DNA of 13,332 bases, taken from positions 1 to 13,332 of the forward strand of contig DAOTZS010000248.1 of the NCBI GenBank assembly GCA_034434335.1, in the 5' to 3' direction. The stretch's first letter is position 1. Each line of letters begins with the position of its first letter. The notes beneath the pieces were generated by a model. The model made no database searches, was not told the DNA's origin, and saw only the letters and a program-made list of their open reading frames with translations. This DNA is from DAOTZS01 sp034434335. GTDB taxonomy: Bacteria > Chloroflexota > Anaerolineae > CG2-30-64-16. A program made the translations under genes and the position numbers. Shown here in pieces: positions 1-6,129 of this stretch.

Positions 1-2
1 TA

Positions 3-146
3 GCCTTTGACCCCTCCGGCGGTGAGGCCTGCCACCATGTAGCGCTGGCCGTACATGTAGAATATCACCACTGGTATCGAAATGATGAGGGAAGCGGCCA
101 TCAGCAGGCCCCAGGGGTAGATATCCCCATAGATAGTCTGCGCCAG
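3..146 (-). pseudogene. 3' remnant of a MalG-type carbohydrate ABC transporter permease
   Basis: Minus-strand translation from 146 down to 3 gives 48 uninterrupted codons that look like the end of a MalG/binding-protein-dependent sugar permease. It contains a WGLLMAAS segment, a hydrophobic last transmembrane helix (LIISIPVVIFYMY), the QRYMVAGLTAG segment and the typical final VKG. The stop would fall at the left edge (the last two bases read TA). A complete permease of this family has about 280 residues and six membrane segments. Here nothing of the first ~230 residues exists, because the preceding codon (149-147) is the stop of the aminotransferase gene, and the fragment is in the same frame as that gene. 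There is no ribosome-binding site or plausible start for a functional protein. I read it as a 5'-deleted pseudogene or a recombination/assembly junction. The family call is secure; the cause of the truncation is inference. Confidence 0.75.
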
Positions 147-1349
147 TTATAGGCTGCTCAGCTCTGGCAACAGGTCTTCCAGCGCCTCTATCAGCGCGTC
201 AGCATCCGAGCGGTCATTGTACGCCTGGAAGGAGACGCGGATCAGGGGCTGGCCAGTCCATTTCACTACAGGCACCTCGATGCGATAGTCCTGCCGCAGG
301 TGTTGGCTGAGGCGAGCCAGGTCCACTTCGGGGAGGCGGATGCTGACCATCTGGCCAAACCACTGCGGCGAGTCGGGGCAGAGGGGGTCCAGGCCGGTCA
401 GGGCGTTGAGCCGCGCCCGCGTATAGCTGGCCAGCTCGTGGCAGCGCTGGCGCTGCAGCTCCCAATGGTGCTCGGCCTGAAATTCGATGGCGGCCGGCAC
501 TGCCAGAAAGGCCGAGAGATCACGGGTGCCCTGGGCTTCGTTGTAGGTTACGAAGGCGGAAGCTCCATCAGATGTCGTGCGACCCCAGCCGCGGCTGATG
601 ACCAGCGGCTCGAGCCAGGCCTGCGCCTCGGGCCGGGCATACAGGAAGGCGGAACCTTTCGGCGCGCACAGCCACTTGTGGCAGGCGCCGACGTAGATAT
701 CGGCTCCCAGCGCGCTCAGGTCCAGCGGGATTTGCCCCGGCGCGTGCGCGCCATCCACAATGCTGATCAGGCCGGCCTCCCGCGCCCGCCGGCAGATCTC
801 AGCCACGGGGAAGATCAGGGCGGTCTGGCAGGTGATGTGGCTGAGGAAGATGACCCGGGTGCGGGGGGTGACACCGGCCCAGAAGGTCTCGACGAACTCG
901 GCCGGAGAGATCAGGGGGAGGGGGATAGGCTGATGGACATAACGCGCGCCTGTCTTGGCCGCGATGAAGCGCCACGTCTGGTCCATAGCCGGGTATTCAT
1001 GGTCGGTGGTCAGGATCTCATCGCCGGGCTGGAGCATGGCCGGCTGGCCGTGGTCGGGGGTGGCCAGGCTGCGCGCCACCATGTTGATCGCTGTGGTAGG
1101 GTTGGGGAAGTAGACCAGATCGTCGGCGGAGACGTTGAGGTAGGCCGCCAGCCGGCCGCGTGCTTCGGCCAACAAGGCTCCGCTGCGCCGGCCCAGGAAG
1201 TCCACAGGTTCCCGCTCCAGCTCAAGCTGCCAGCGCTGGTAGGTCTCGAAGACCGGCCGCGGGCATGCGCCACATGAGCCGTGATTCAGGTATATCACCT
1301 GGGGGTCAAGCAGAAACTGCTCTTTCAGAGAGCTTGCAACAGTGGTCAT
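147..1349 (-). CDS. PLP-dependent class V aminotransferase-fold enzyme, isopenicillin-N-epimerase-like
   Basis: A 400-residue cytosolic fold-type I PLP enzyme. The N-terminal YLNHGSCGACP motif (20-30) is characteristic of the CefD/isopenicillin-N-epimerase-like branch of class V aminotransferases. The FPNPTTAIN segment (81-89), the TTDHEYPA segment with His117 over the cofactor ring, Asp199 in VDGAHAPG (pyridine nitrogen) and the Schiff-base Lys225 in ACHKW are all present, so the enzyme should be active. Length is normal for the family. The start ATG overlaps the stop of the upstream URO-D-like gene (ATGA, 1349-1346), implying translational coupling; a GGAG lies about 10 nt upstream. Relatives include epimerases, cysteine-desulfurase-like lyases and EgtE-type C-S lyases. 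Sequence alone does not tell which reaction is catalysed, and no beta-lactam or ergothioneine genes are near. The role in a sugar cluster is unknown. Confidence 0.9.
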   Translation of the reverse strand: MTTVASSLKEQFLLDPQVIYLNHGSCGACPRPVFETYQRWQLELEREPVDFLGRRSGALLAEARGRLAAYLNVSADDLVYFPNPTTAINMVARSLATPDHGQPAMLQPGDEILTTDHEYPAMDQTWRFIAAKTGARYVHQPIPLPLISPAEFVETFWAGVTPRTRVIFLSHITCQTALIFPVAEICRRAREAGLISIVDGAHAPGQIPLDLSALGADIYVGACHKWLCAPKGSAFLYARPEAQAWLEPLVISRGWGRTTSDGASAFVTYNEAQGTRDLSAFLAVPAAIEFQAEHHWELQRQRCHELASYTRARLNALTGLDPLCPDSPQWFGQMVSIRLPEVDLARLSQHLRQDYRIEVPVVKWTGQPLIRVSFQAYNDRSDADALIEALEDLLPELSSL

Positions 1350-2425
1350 ATAGGATAAGCTCCGTACTCCTCGATAGCTTCAAAGAAGGCAACGATATTC
1401 TCCCAGGGGACTTCGGGTTCCAGGATGTGGGTAGGCGCGAGGAGCAGGCCTCCGCCCCGGCCCACAGTGCGGATGCGCTCGCGCACGACCGCTTTCATCT
1501 CTTCAGGCGTGCCGAAGGGAAAGGTGGTCTGGGTGCCAACGGTGCCCCAAAAGGACAGGCGATCCCCATACAGCCGCTTCATCTCAGCCGGGTCCATGCA
1601 TTCGGGCTGCACCGGGTTGAGGATGTCTACGCCGATCTCGATCAGCTCGGGCACGATGGCGCGGCAGTCGCCGTCGGAGTGGTAGAAGATCAGGATGTCG
1701 GGCTTGATGGCCCGCGCAGCGGCGATGACCTGGGCCAGGCGTGGCTTGAGCCAGCGGCGCCAGGTGGCCGGGCTCATCAACATGCCCCGTTGACAGCTCA
1801 CGTCATCGCCCAGGCGCAAGATGTCCACTCCAGCCCGGGCGTAGGTCTCGGCCTGAAAGCAGCGCAAGGCGGTCATGCGGTCGAGCAAGACCTCGGCCAG
1901 CTCTGGTCGCAGCAGGAAGTCGCTGAGCAGGTTCTCCAGCCCGCGCAGGTACCAGGATTGTTCGAAGATCGTGCACGCCAGTTCGCCCATGGCTGCCAGC
2001 TCGCGGCTGTGCAGGCTGGCGACCTCGGCCGCCAGGTGCTGCCAGCACCCAGGGGCGTAGATGTCGGGCAGGGGGTAGGAGGCGATGTCGGCCGGCGTGG
2101 CCGCCGAGGCCAGGGGGTGGATATAGTCGGTAAAGTGCCACAGGGAGCCAGGCACCGCACCCATTCCCCAACTGTCCACCGTAGCGCCCGGCGGCAGTTT
2201 CCCCAGCCGCTCGAAGTGCTCTGGCAATGGATCGGGATAGCGGAAGTTCACCGCGCGCACCTCGAAGTTCCAGTATTCGGCCGGGTCGTCGTAGCCGGTT
2301 ATCTCCTGGAAGCGTTGCATCAGCGCGGGGGTGAACGCGCCGAAGCTTAGCTCCCGCGGTACACGATCGGGTTCCTGGCGGCGCAGAGCGGTCAGCACCC
2401 GTTGACGTGGTGTCATAGAAGACAT
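1346..2425 (-). CDS. Uroporphyrinogen decarboxylase (URO-D) superfamily protein, copy 1
   Basis: A 359-residue TIM-barrel protein of the URO-D/MtaA superfamily. It starts MTPRQRVLTALRRQEPDRVP, the usual N-terminus of this group, and carries LGDDVS (205-210), HSDGD (249-253), the NPVQPE segment (270-275), WGTVGTQTT (293-301) and a C-terminal GGGLLLAPTH segment (324-333). The start at 2425 is chosen over an in-frame ATG at 2446 because GGAGG (2438-2434) sits 8 nt before it; the upstream ATG would be in a repeat and would make the Shine-Dalgarno part of the coding sequence. True HemE proteins are unlikely relatives in function, since no haem genes are nearby. The His-x-Cys zinc motif of MtaA-type methyltransferases is replaced by His-Ser-Asp (H249, D251). 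The gene is coupled to the PLP enzyme downstream. Family secure, reaction unknown. Confidence 0.9.
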   Translation of the reverse strand: MSSMTPRQRVLTALRRQEPDRVPRELSFGAFTPALMQRFQEITGYDDPAEYWNFEVRAVNFRYPDPLPEHFERLGKLPPGATVDSWGMGAVPGSLWHFTDYIHPLASAATPADIASYPLPDIYAPGCWQHLAAEVASLHSRELAAMGELACTIFEQSWYLRGLENLLSDFLLRPELAEVLLDRMTALRCFQAETYARAGVDILRLGDDVSCQRGMLMSPATWRRWLKPRLAQVIAAARAIKPDILIFYHSDGDCRAIVPELIEIGVDILNPVQPECMDPAEMKRLYGDRLSFWGTVGTQTTFPFGTPEEMKAVVRERIRTVGRGGGLLLAPTHILEPEVPWENIVAFFEAIEEYGAYPI

Positions 2426-2433
2426 GGCAGGTT

Positions 2434-2438
2434 CCTCC
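2434..2438 (-). promoter_or_regulatory. Shine-Dalgarno GGAGG deciding the start of URO-D-like copy 1
   Basis: Minus-strand GGAGG lies 8 nt upstream of the ATG at 2425-2423. It favours that ATG over the ATG at 2446, which lies upstream of this site. Confidence 0.8.
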
Positions 2439-2446
2439 GGATCCAT

Positions 2447-2553
2447 GGGCGGGCACGAGGCCCGCCCCTACGATGGTTGCCCCCCGTGGGCGGGCACAAG
2501 GCCCTCCCCTACGATGGTTGCCCCAATGGTGCCCCGTGGGCGGGCACAAGGCC
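2447..2553. repeat. Tandem copies of a palindromic GTAGGGGCGGGC-type intergenic repeat
   Basis: Two 37-nt direct copies (2447-2483 and 2488-2524) match at 35 of 37 positions, and a third truncated copy (2538-2553) equals the first 16 nt of the second. Each full copy begins GGGCGGGCAC and contains CCCCTACGATGGTTGCCCC. Copy 1 has a perfect 8-bp stem (GGGCGGGC 2447-2454 with GCCCGCCC 2460-2467, five-base loop); copy 2 has the same stem with one mismatch; copy 3 has lost the right arm. The array fills the gap between the stop of URO-D-like copy 2 (2559) and the ribosome-binding site of copy 1. It may act as an mRNA processing or partial termination hairpin. This type of short GC-rich palindrome is dispersed in many bacterial genomes; that comparison is from memory. 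Confidence 0.85.
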
Positions 2554-2558
2554 AATAC

Positions 2559-3629
2559 CTATCCCCAGGCCGTTTCAACCATGGCGATGGCATTCTCCAG
2601 CCGGACATCCCAGTGCAGTTCGGTGGTGGAGCCCAGGAAGTATCCCATGCCACCGGCCTCGGCAATAGCCTGCCGACAGGCAGCCCGCACTTCTTCTGGG
2701 GTGCCGTAGACCAGGAGTTGGCTTACGTCAATGCCGCCGGTCAGGAAGAGGTGAGGATAGCGGCGCCGCACCTCTCCCACAGACATCCCGGCCAGCACCT
2801 CCAGGGGGTTGAGGCCGTCAATGCCGGCCGCCACCAGGTCGTCCAGGATGTCCCACAGCCGGCCATCGGAATGGAACAGGCAGATGGTGTCACGCGTATG
2901 CCAGGCATCCACCAGGCGTTTGAGCCGCGGCACCCAGTGCTTGCGCAGCCAGGCCGGCGAGAAGAGCAGGCCGTTTTTGTAGGCGATATCGTCGTATGTG
3001 AGCACAATAGGGATCAGGGCGGGGTCGGCAATGGCGGCCACGCGGCGCAGCTCTGCCTGGTGGCGCGCCTCCAGCCACTCTTCCACCAGGGCAGGGTAAT
3101 CAGCCAGCAGGTAGGAGAACATCTCCATCCCGACCTGCCAGTACATCTCGGTGAAGCCCACGCCGCTTTCCAGCACCAGCACGGTCGGGTCACCCCGGCC
3201 CGTGGGGTCACCAGCCGCGAAGTAGGCCAGATGCTGCTGGATATGTTGGCGGGTGTGCTCGACGAAGGCTCTATCGAAGACCTGAGCCTCAGCCCGACGG
3301 ATCTCCCCCTTCACCCACTCCACCAGTTCCGGCATGTCATGGAAGGGACGAGAAATGATCCAATCAGTCCACCGCAGCCGTTGGATAACGATACCGTTCT
3401 CCAGGCAGACCTGGCCAGGCTCCCTGGGGCCATCGGGCATGCGCGTCATGTCGAGCATCCGGCCGATGGCCAGCCCCTTGACGCGCTCACCGTCCGCCAC
3501 GGTCAGCTTCTCGCCGGCGTAGTGCTCAATGATGGCGTCATTTTCCAGGATGTCATAAATGGGGATGCGATCGGTTTCCTGGAAATAAGCCGTGCGCAAG
3601 GCGCGTTCGCGTTTGGTCAGTGTAGACAC
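2559..3629 (-). CDS. Uroporphyrinogen decarboxylase (URO-D) superfamily protein, copy 2
   Basis: A 356-residue URO-D/MtaA-superfamily TIM-barrel protein, strongly diverged from copy 1. Landmarks are TKRERALRTAYFQETDRIP at the N-terminus, TYDDIAYKNGLLFSP (211-225, the usual conserved DD segment), LFHSDGRLWD (251-260), DGLNPLEVLAGM (271-282), LTGGID (296-301) and GTPEEV (309-314). It starts with GTG (3629-3627), about 12 nt after GGGGAG, a slightly long spacing; no better in-frame start is visible. It follows rhaA by 30 nt, so the two are probably cotranscribed. As in copy 1, the position of the zinc-binding Cys of MtaA-type enzymes is Asp (H253-S-D255). No membrane segment or signal peptide. 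Substrate unknown; placement beside rhaA suggests a role with rhamnose-containing or modified sugars, which is inference. Confidence 0.88.
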   Translation of the reverse strand: MSTLTKRERALRTAYFQETDRIPIYDILENDAIIEHYAGEKLTVADGERVKGLAIGRMLDMTRMPDGPREPGQVCLENGIVIQRLRWTDWIISRPFHDMPELVEWVKGEIRRAEAQVFDRAFVEHTRQHIQQHLAYFAAGDPTGRGDPTVLVLESGVGFTEMYWQVGMEMFSYLLADYPALVEEWLEARHQAELRRVAAIADPALIPIVLTYDDIAYKNGLLFSPAWLRKHWVPRLKRLVDAWHTRDTICLFHSDGRLWDILDDLVAAGIDGLNPLEVLAGMSVGEVRRRYPHLFLTGGIDVSQLLVYGTPEEVRAACRQAIAEAGGMGYFLGSTTELHWDVRLENAIAMVETAWG

Positions 3630-3659
3630 TGGAGTTGTTATCTCCCCATGCGGCCGGGT

Positions 3660-4934
3660 TCAACGCTGGGACAGCACCCGCCTCTCGTAGTCCCGCACGA
3701 CTTCCATGAAGCTGAACCCCACCGGCACCCCCTGGCGCAGGCAGTAATAGTCCCACACAGCAGCCCAGGGCAGGCCCTTGATCTCTTCCTGCAGGGCCAG
3801 GCGGCCAGTGTAGTCTCCTGCCCGCTCGAGCTGGCGCATTTGCTCAATGGGCTCCAGCAGGGCCATGAGCAGCCCACGCAGGGCCGCCCGCATGCCGATG
3901 ACCCACGCCGCCACGCGGTTGATGCTGGCGTCGAAGTAGTCCAGCCCGATGTGCACACGGTCCAGGTAACCACCGCGCACGATCTCCTGCATGATCGCCT
4001 GCAGCTCGTCGGAGAGGATCACCACGTGGTCACTGTCCCAACGCACCCCGCGGCTGATGTGCAGGAGCAGGCCGGGCACGAAGGGCATGACGGCCGATAT
4101 CTTATCGGCTATGGTTTCCGTGGGGTGAAAGTGGCCCGAATCCAGGCAGAGGAGCACCTGGTTGGCGACGGCATAGGCCAGGTAGAACTCATGCGACCCG
4201 GTAGTATAGCTTTCGGCGCCCAGCCCGAACAGCTTGCCCTCCACCGCATCCAGGTTGTGGCTGGGGTCAAGCTTCTCGGCCAGGATGGCATCCAGCGATT
4301 CCTTGAGCAGCAGCCGGGGGGCCTTGCGGTCCACAGGGGTGTCCTTGAACCCGTCGGGGATCCAGATATTGGTGACGCATGGGGTGCCGAGCTGCTGGCC
4401 GAAGTAGGCACCGATCTTGCGACAGGCGATGCAATGCTGGATCCAGAACTGGCGGATGCCCGGATCGTAGTGGGACAGGGTGAAGCCGTCGGCGGCCTTG
4501 GGGTGCGAGAAGAGGGTGGGGTTGAAGTCGAGGCCGTGGCCCTTTGCGCGCGCCCAGTCCACCCAGCGTGCGAAGTGTTCGGGCTGCAGCGCGTCGCGCT
4601 CCACCCGCCGGCCGTTGGTTTCGGCGTAAATGGCATGCAGGTTGAGGCGGTGCCGGCCGGGGATCAGGCTGTAGGCCAGGTCCAGGTCGCTGCGCAGCTC
4701 GTCGGCGTTGCGTGCCTTGCCGGGGTAATTGCCGGTGGCCGCGATCCCGCCGGTCAGCTCGCCGCCCGGGGACTCAAAGCCGCCAACGTCGTCCCCCTGC
4801 CAGCAGTGCAGGCTAATGGGGATATTGGCGAGGGTTTCCAGCGCCTGCTCGGTATCAACGCCGACCTGGGCGTAGCGTTCACGAGCCAGGGCGTAGGCAT
4901 CCTGAATCTGTTTCTCTATGGGTGTGTGGGTCAT
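3660..4934 (-). CDS. rhaA: L-rhamnose isomerase
   Basis: A 424-residue protein that converts L-rhamnose to L-rhamnulose in the cytosol, the first step of the phosphorylative rhamnose pathway. It is collinear over its full length with E. coli RhaA (about 419 residues): PISLHCWQGDDVGGFE (39-54), TGGIAATGNYPGKARN (61-76), LDFNPTLFSHP (135-145), NIWIPDG (189-195), GAESYTTGSHEFY and LDSGHFHPTE. The metal and catalytic residues known from E. coli RhaA are all found, shifted by about two positions: E232, D265, H292 and D332 for one metal, H268, D300 and D302 (WDSDH) for the other. The ATG at 4934 has GAGGAG six bases upstream. Rhamnulokinase and rhamnulose-1-phosphate aldolase are not in the window. 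First gene of the left-hand minus-strand unit. Confidence 0.97.
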   Translation of the reverse strand: MTHTPIEKQIQDAYALARERYAQVGVDTEQALETLANIPISLHCWQGDDVGGFESPGGELTGGIAATGNYPGKARNADELRSDLDLAYSLIPGRHRLNLHAIYAETNGRRVERDALQPEHFARWVDWARAKGHGLDFNPTLFSHPKAADGFTLSHYDPGIRQFWIQHCIACRKIGAYFGQQLGTPCVTNIWIPDGFKDTPVDRKAPRLLLKESLDAILAEKLDPSHNLDAVEGKLFGLGAESYTTGSHEFYLAYAVANQVLLCLDSGHFHPTETIADKISAVMPFVPGLLLHISRGVRWDSDHVVILSDELQAIMQEIVRGGYLDRVHIGLDYFDASINRVAAWVIGMRAALRGLLMALLEPIEQMRQLERAGDYTGRLALQEEIKGLPWAAVWDYYCLRQGVPVGFSFMEVVRDYERRVLSQR

Positions 4935-4953
4935 GGTTCGCTCCTCTTTTGAA

Positions 4954-4968
4954 GTGAGCTTTGTTCAC
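4954..4968. promoter_or_regulatory. Operator-like inverted repeat upstream of rhaA
   Basis: GTGAGC-TTT-GTTCAC forms two six-base arms with five of six positions matching, about 20 nt before the rhaA start and just upstream of its ribosome-binding site. The position suits a repressor site or a short hairpin in the leader. No regulator gene is present to support it, and a repeat this short can occur by chance. Confidence 0.25.
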
Positions 4969-5180
4969 CAAGGCCAAGAAGATTGCGTTATATTGCCTTG
5001 GGCCTGGTGTAGCCTCTTTTTCAGCCAATCCTGGGCAGCTCGGCGAGCGGCCCACAGCGCCTGGCGAGACATAATCAATTCATGATGTGCCAGGCACTTC
5101 CACCACCATCTTCGGGTTAGTATACCAGTTGGCGTGGGGAGAGGCAAGCTGCCGCCCAAAGATATTTGGGTCATTTCATT

Positions 5181-5221
5181 GATCAGCGGGCGCGAGGCTC
5201 GCAGGTGCTCGTCAATGGCCT
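5181..5221 (-). pseudogene. 41-nt relic of the 3' part of URO-D-like copy 3
   Basis: This stretch matches 6244-6284, inside URO-D-like copy 3, at 37 of 41 positions in the same orientation. Read on the minus strand it gives AIDEHLRASRPLI, against AIDEHLRALRPLI in the intact protein (residues 323-335). Similarity stops abruptly on both sides. It is therefore a gene fragment, not a convergent motif: either the leftover of a lost fourth URO-D-like gene or a duplication scar. Together with the intact copy it forms direct repeats flanking the MITE-like element and the plus-strand gene pair. Confidence 0.8.
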
Positions 5222-5268
5222 CTTGGTATGAGGTGTGATAAGATTGAGATCGGGCGTTGGGACTTTGC

Positions 5269-5328
5269 TCGTAGTAACGAATTTGGTCGTTCTGGACGCG
5301 CTGAGAGCGACTAAAGTCGCTACTACGA
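5269..5328. repeat. 60-bp MITE-like palindromic element with terminal inverted repeats
   Basis: The ends TCGTAGTAACGA (5269-5280) and TCGCTACTACGA (5317-5328) are inverted repeats matching at 11 of 12 positions. Inside, each half folds on itself: AACGA...TCGTT on the left (about 5276-5291) and AGCGAC-TAAA-GTCGCT on the right (5306-5321), separated by CTGGACGCGCTGAG. This two-hairpin, closed-palindrome layout is typical of small non-autonomous repeats mobilised in trans. No transposase is in the window. It sits between the URO-D relic and the DUF4258-like gene, within a non-coding stretch. Confidence 0.7.
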
Positions 5329-5351
5329 AGCCTACATCAGTGAAGCCAGGG

Positions 5352-5366
5352 TGGACTGACAGTCCA
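5352..5366. promoter_or_regulatory. Perfect palindrome upstream of the DUF4258-like gene
   Basis: TGGACT-GAC-AGTCCA has perfect six-base arms and ends 23 nt before the ATG at 5390. Its position fits an operator for autoregulation of the following two-gene module, or a short leader hairpin. It could alternatively be part of a larger mobile repeat, since a MITE-like element ends only 23 nt away. Confidence 0.35.
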
Positions 5367-5389
5367 GCGGCCATTTTCAGGCTACTTCT

Positions 5390-5671
5390 ATGGCGAAGCA
5401 GCGTATCATAGTGTGGACGGAATACATGAAGTACAGGGCAAGGTTGCGTGGATTTGATCTTGCCAAGATCGAGGATATCGTGAGGCATTCCTCTGAACGT
5501 TATCTCGATACGGCGACGGGGCGCCTGGTCGCGGTTGAACGCCATGATAAGATGCTGGTTATGATACCGTATGAGGTAGACGAGGATTCAATAACGCCGA
5601 TTACCATCCATGCCACGACACGCCAGCAGATCAACTTCCGTCTTAGGACGGGGAGGTTCACCCATGGGTAA
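5390..5671 (+). CDS. DUF4258-like small protein (putative toxin-like partner)
   Basis: A 93-residue basic protein and one of only two plus-strand genes. It has an RLRGFDLAKIEDIVRHSSER helix segment (18-37), a TGRLVAVERHDKMLVMIPYEV beta-rich middle, and a conserved-looking end, ITIHATTRQQINFRLRTGRF. This arrangement (R-x-RG near a helix, then a beta sheet with a GR turn) fits DUF4258 and related RelE/BrnT-like small proteins. No strong Shine-Dalgarno precedes the ATG. Its end overlaps the next gene by 8 nt. Base composition is visibly less GC-rich than the flanking operons, consistent with separate origin. Toxin function is inferred from the pairing and fold resemblance only. Confidence 0.75.
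   Translation: MAKQRIIVWTEYMKYRARLRGFDLAKIEDIVRHSSERYLDTATGRLVAVERHDKMLVMIPYEVDEDSITPITIHATTRQQINFRLRTGRFTHG
5650..5656 (+). promoter_or_regulatory. Shine-Dalgarno GGGGAGG deciding the DUF2283 gene start
   Basis: GGGGAGG lies 7 nt before the ATG at 5664, inside the end of the upstream gene. It rules out the longer in-frame start at 5610. Confidence 0.75.
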
Positions 5672-5915
5672 TGAGAATTTTCCTCGGATGGTATATTTTG
5701 AACAGGAGGACGTCTTGCATCTGGCGCTTTCAGCCGAGCCGGAAGCTGGCAGCGTCGAGCTCAGCCCTAACATAACGGTGGAGCTGAATGAGAAGGGGGA
5801 ATTGATCGGTATCGAGATCCTGAATGCGCGTGTATTTCTGCGGGATACAATTCTGGAATCCATCCAGGCGAGGATGCTACAGTTGCCTGAAGTACAGGTC
5901 GCTGGAACGGGATGA
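5664..5915 (+). CDS. DUF2283 domain protein (putative antitoxin-like partner)
   Basis: An 83-residue acidic protein. Its core matches the DUF2283 pattern: a short strand with tyrosine (MVYFEQEDVLHLALS), an acidic turn, then LSPNITVELNEKGELIGIEILNAR (the family's hallmark vDyDedGevvGIEIldA stretch) and a C-terminal helix. Length is usual for the family. Start chosen from the GGGGAGG seven bases upstream; the ATG lies within the last codons of the DUF4258-like gene, so expression of the two is coupled. DUF4258-like and DUF2283 genes are often found side by side, and the small basic/acidic overlapping layout is that of toxin-antitoxin pairs, but neither activity is demonstrated by the sequence. 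Confidence 0.85.
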   Translation: MGNENFPRMVYFEQEDVLHLALSAEPEAGSVELSPNITVELNEKGELIGIEILNARVFLRDTILESIQARMLQLPEVQVAGTG

Positions 5916-5944
5916 ATCTGATGTCGGCCAGGCTCCGTCGTTGC

Positions 5945-5969
5945 GGCAGGCTTGCGAAAGCAAGCTGCC
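5945..5969. terminator. GAAA-loop stem-loop between convergent genes
   Basis: GGCA-G-GCTTGC, loop GAAA, GCAAGC-TGCC: ten base pairs with one bulged G, capped by a GNRA-type tetraloop. It starts 30 nt after the DUF2283 stop. There is no T-run on either strand after the stem, so it is not a classical intrinsic terminator; it may stabilise 3' ends or be part of a mobile repeat. Confidence 0.4.
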
Positions 5970-6069
5970 AAAACCAACAGGCCGATGTTGACTCGGCAGG
6001 ATCAGATCACGGTTGACAGAGCACTGGTGTGATCACCAAGCTCATGTTCCCCCACATGGCGAGGCCAGA

Positions 6070-6098
6070 GGGCCAGCAGGTGCCGGTGCTGCCCCTAC
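6070..6098. repeat. Diverged palindrome of the CCCCTAC repeat type
   Basis: GGG-C-CAGCA (6070-6078) pairs with TGCTG-C-CCC (6087-6095), followed by TAC, recalling the GGGCGGGC...GCCCGCCCCTAC palindromes at 2447-2524. It lies 32 nt beyond the stop of URO-D-like copy 3, where it could end or protect that transcript. The sequence match to the other copies is weak; the shared layout and CCCCTAC end are the evidence. Confidence 0.4.
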
Positions 6099-6129
6099 AT
6101 CTCCCTCCCACAGGCCAGACCCCAGGCAG

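Larger units (their letters stand above)
4935..5389. other. Intergenic region upstream of rhaA and of the DUF4258-like gene (divergent)
   Basis: A 455-nt gap between diverging genes. It holds the rhaA ribosome-binding site (GAGGAG, 4946-4941), a small operator-like inverted repeat, a minus-strand TATAAC (4992-4987) that could be a -10 element but lacks a good -35, a URO-D gene relic, a MITE-like palindrome and a small palindrome near the plus-strand gene. A 69-codon minus-strand frame (5174-4965) continues in frame from the relic, but has no ribosome-binding site and no recognisable family, so I do not call it a gene. The promoter of the rhaA unit must lie here if the two minus-strand units are separately transcribed. 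Confidence 0.6.
5916..6129. other. Convergent intergenic region with stem-loops
   Basis: A 214-nt gap between the plus-strand DUF2283 gene and the minus-strand URO-D-like copy 3. It contains a GAAA-loop hairpin (5945-5969), a wider short inverted repeat (ATCTGAT 5916-5922 with ATCAGAT 6001-6007) enclosing it, and a diverged CCCCTAC-type palindrome at 6070-6098. No open frame with a ribosome-binding site is seen. Confidence 0.6.

Noticed and set aside
2447..2553. Short repeats considered as a CRISPR array
   Set aside because: Only two full copies, with a 4-nt gap, strong internal palindromes and no cas genes; they are tandem palindromic repeats.
2424..4952. A plus-strand open frame of 842 codons
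   Set aside because: Antisense to rhaA and URO-D-like copy 2, and it runs through the repeat array; no domain is recognisable and the opposite strand explains the region fully.
4965..5174. A 69-codon minus-strand frame ending before rhaA
   Set aside because: No ribosome-binding site and no recognisable family; it is the open continuation of the URO-D relic frame. Kept only as part of the intergenic description.
5945..5969. A classical rho-independent terminator
   Set aside because: The stem-loop is good, but neither strand has a T-run after it, so it is reported only as a possible end structure.
5916..6129. A tRNA or small RNA gene in the convergent gap
   Set aside because: Hairpins are present but no cloverleaf, anticodon arm or promoter could be recognised.
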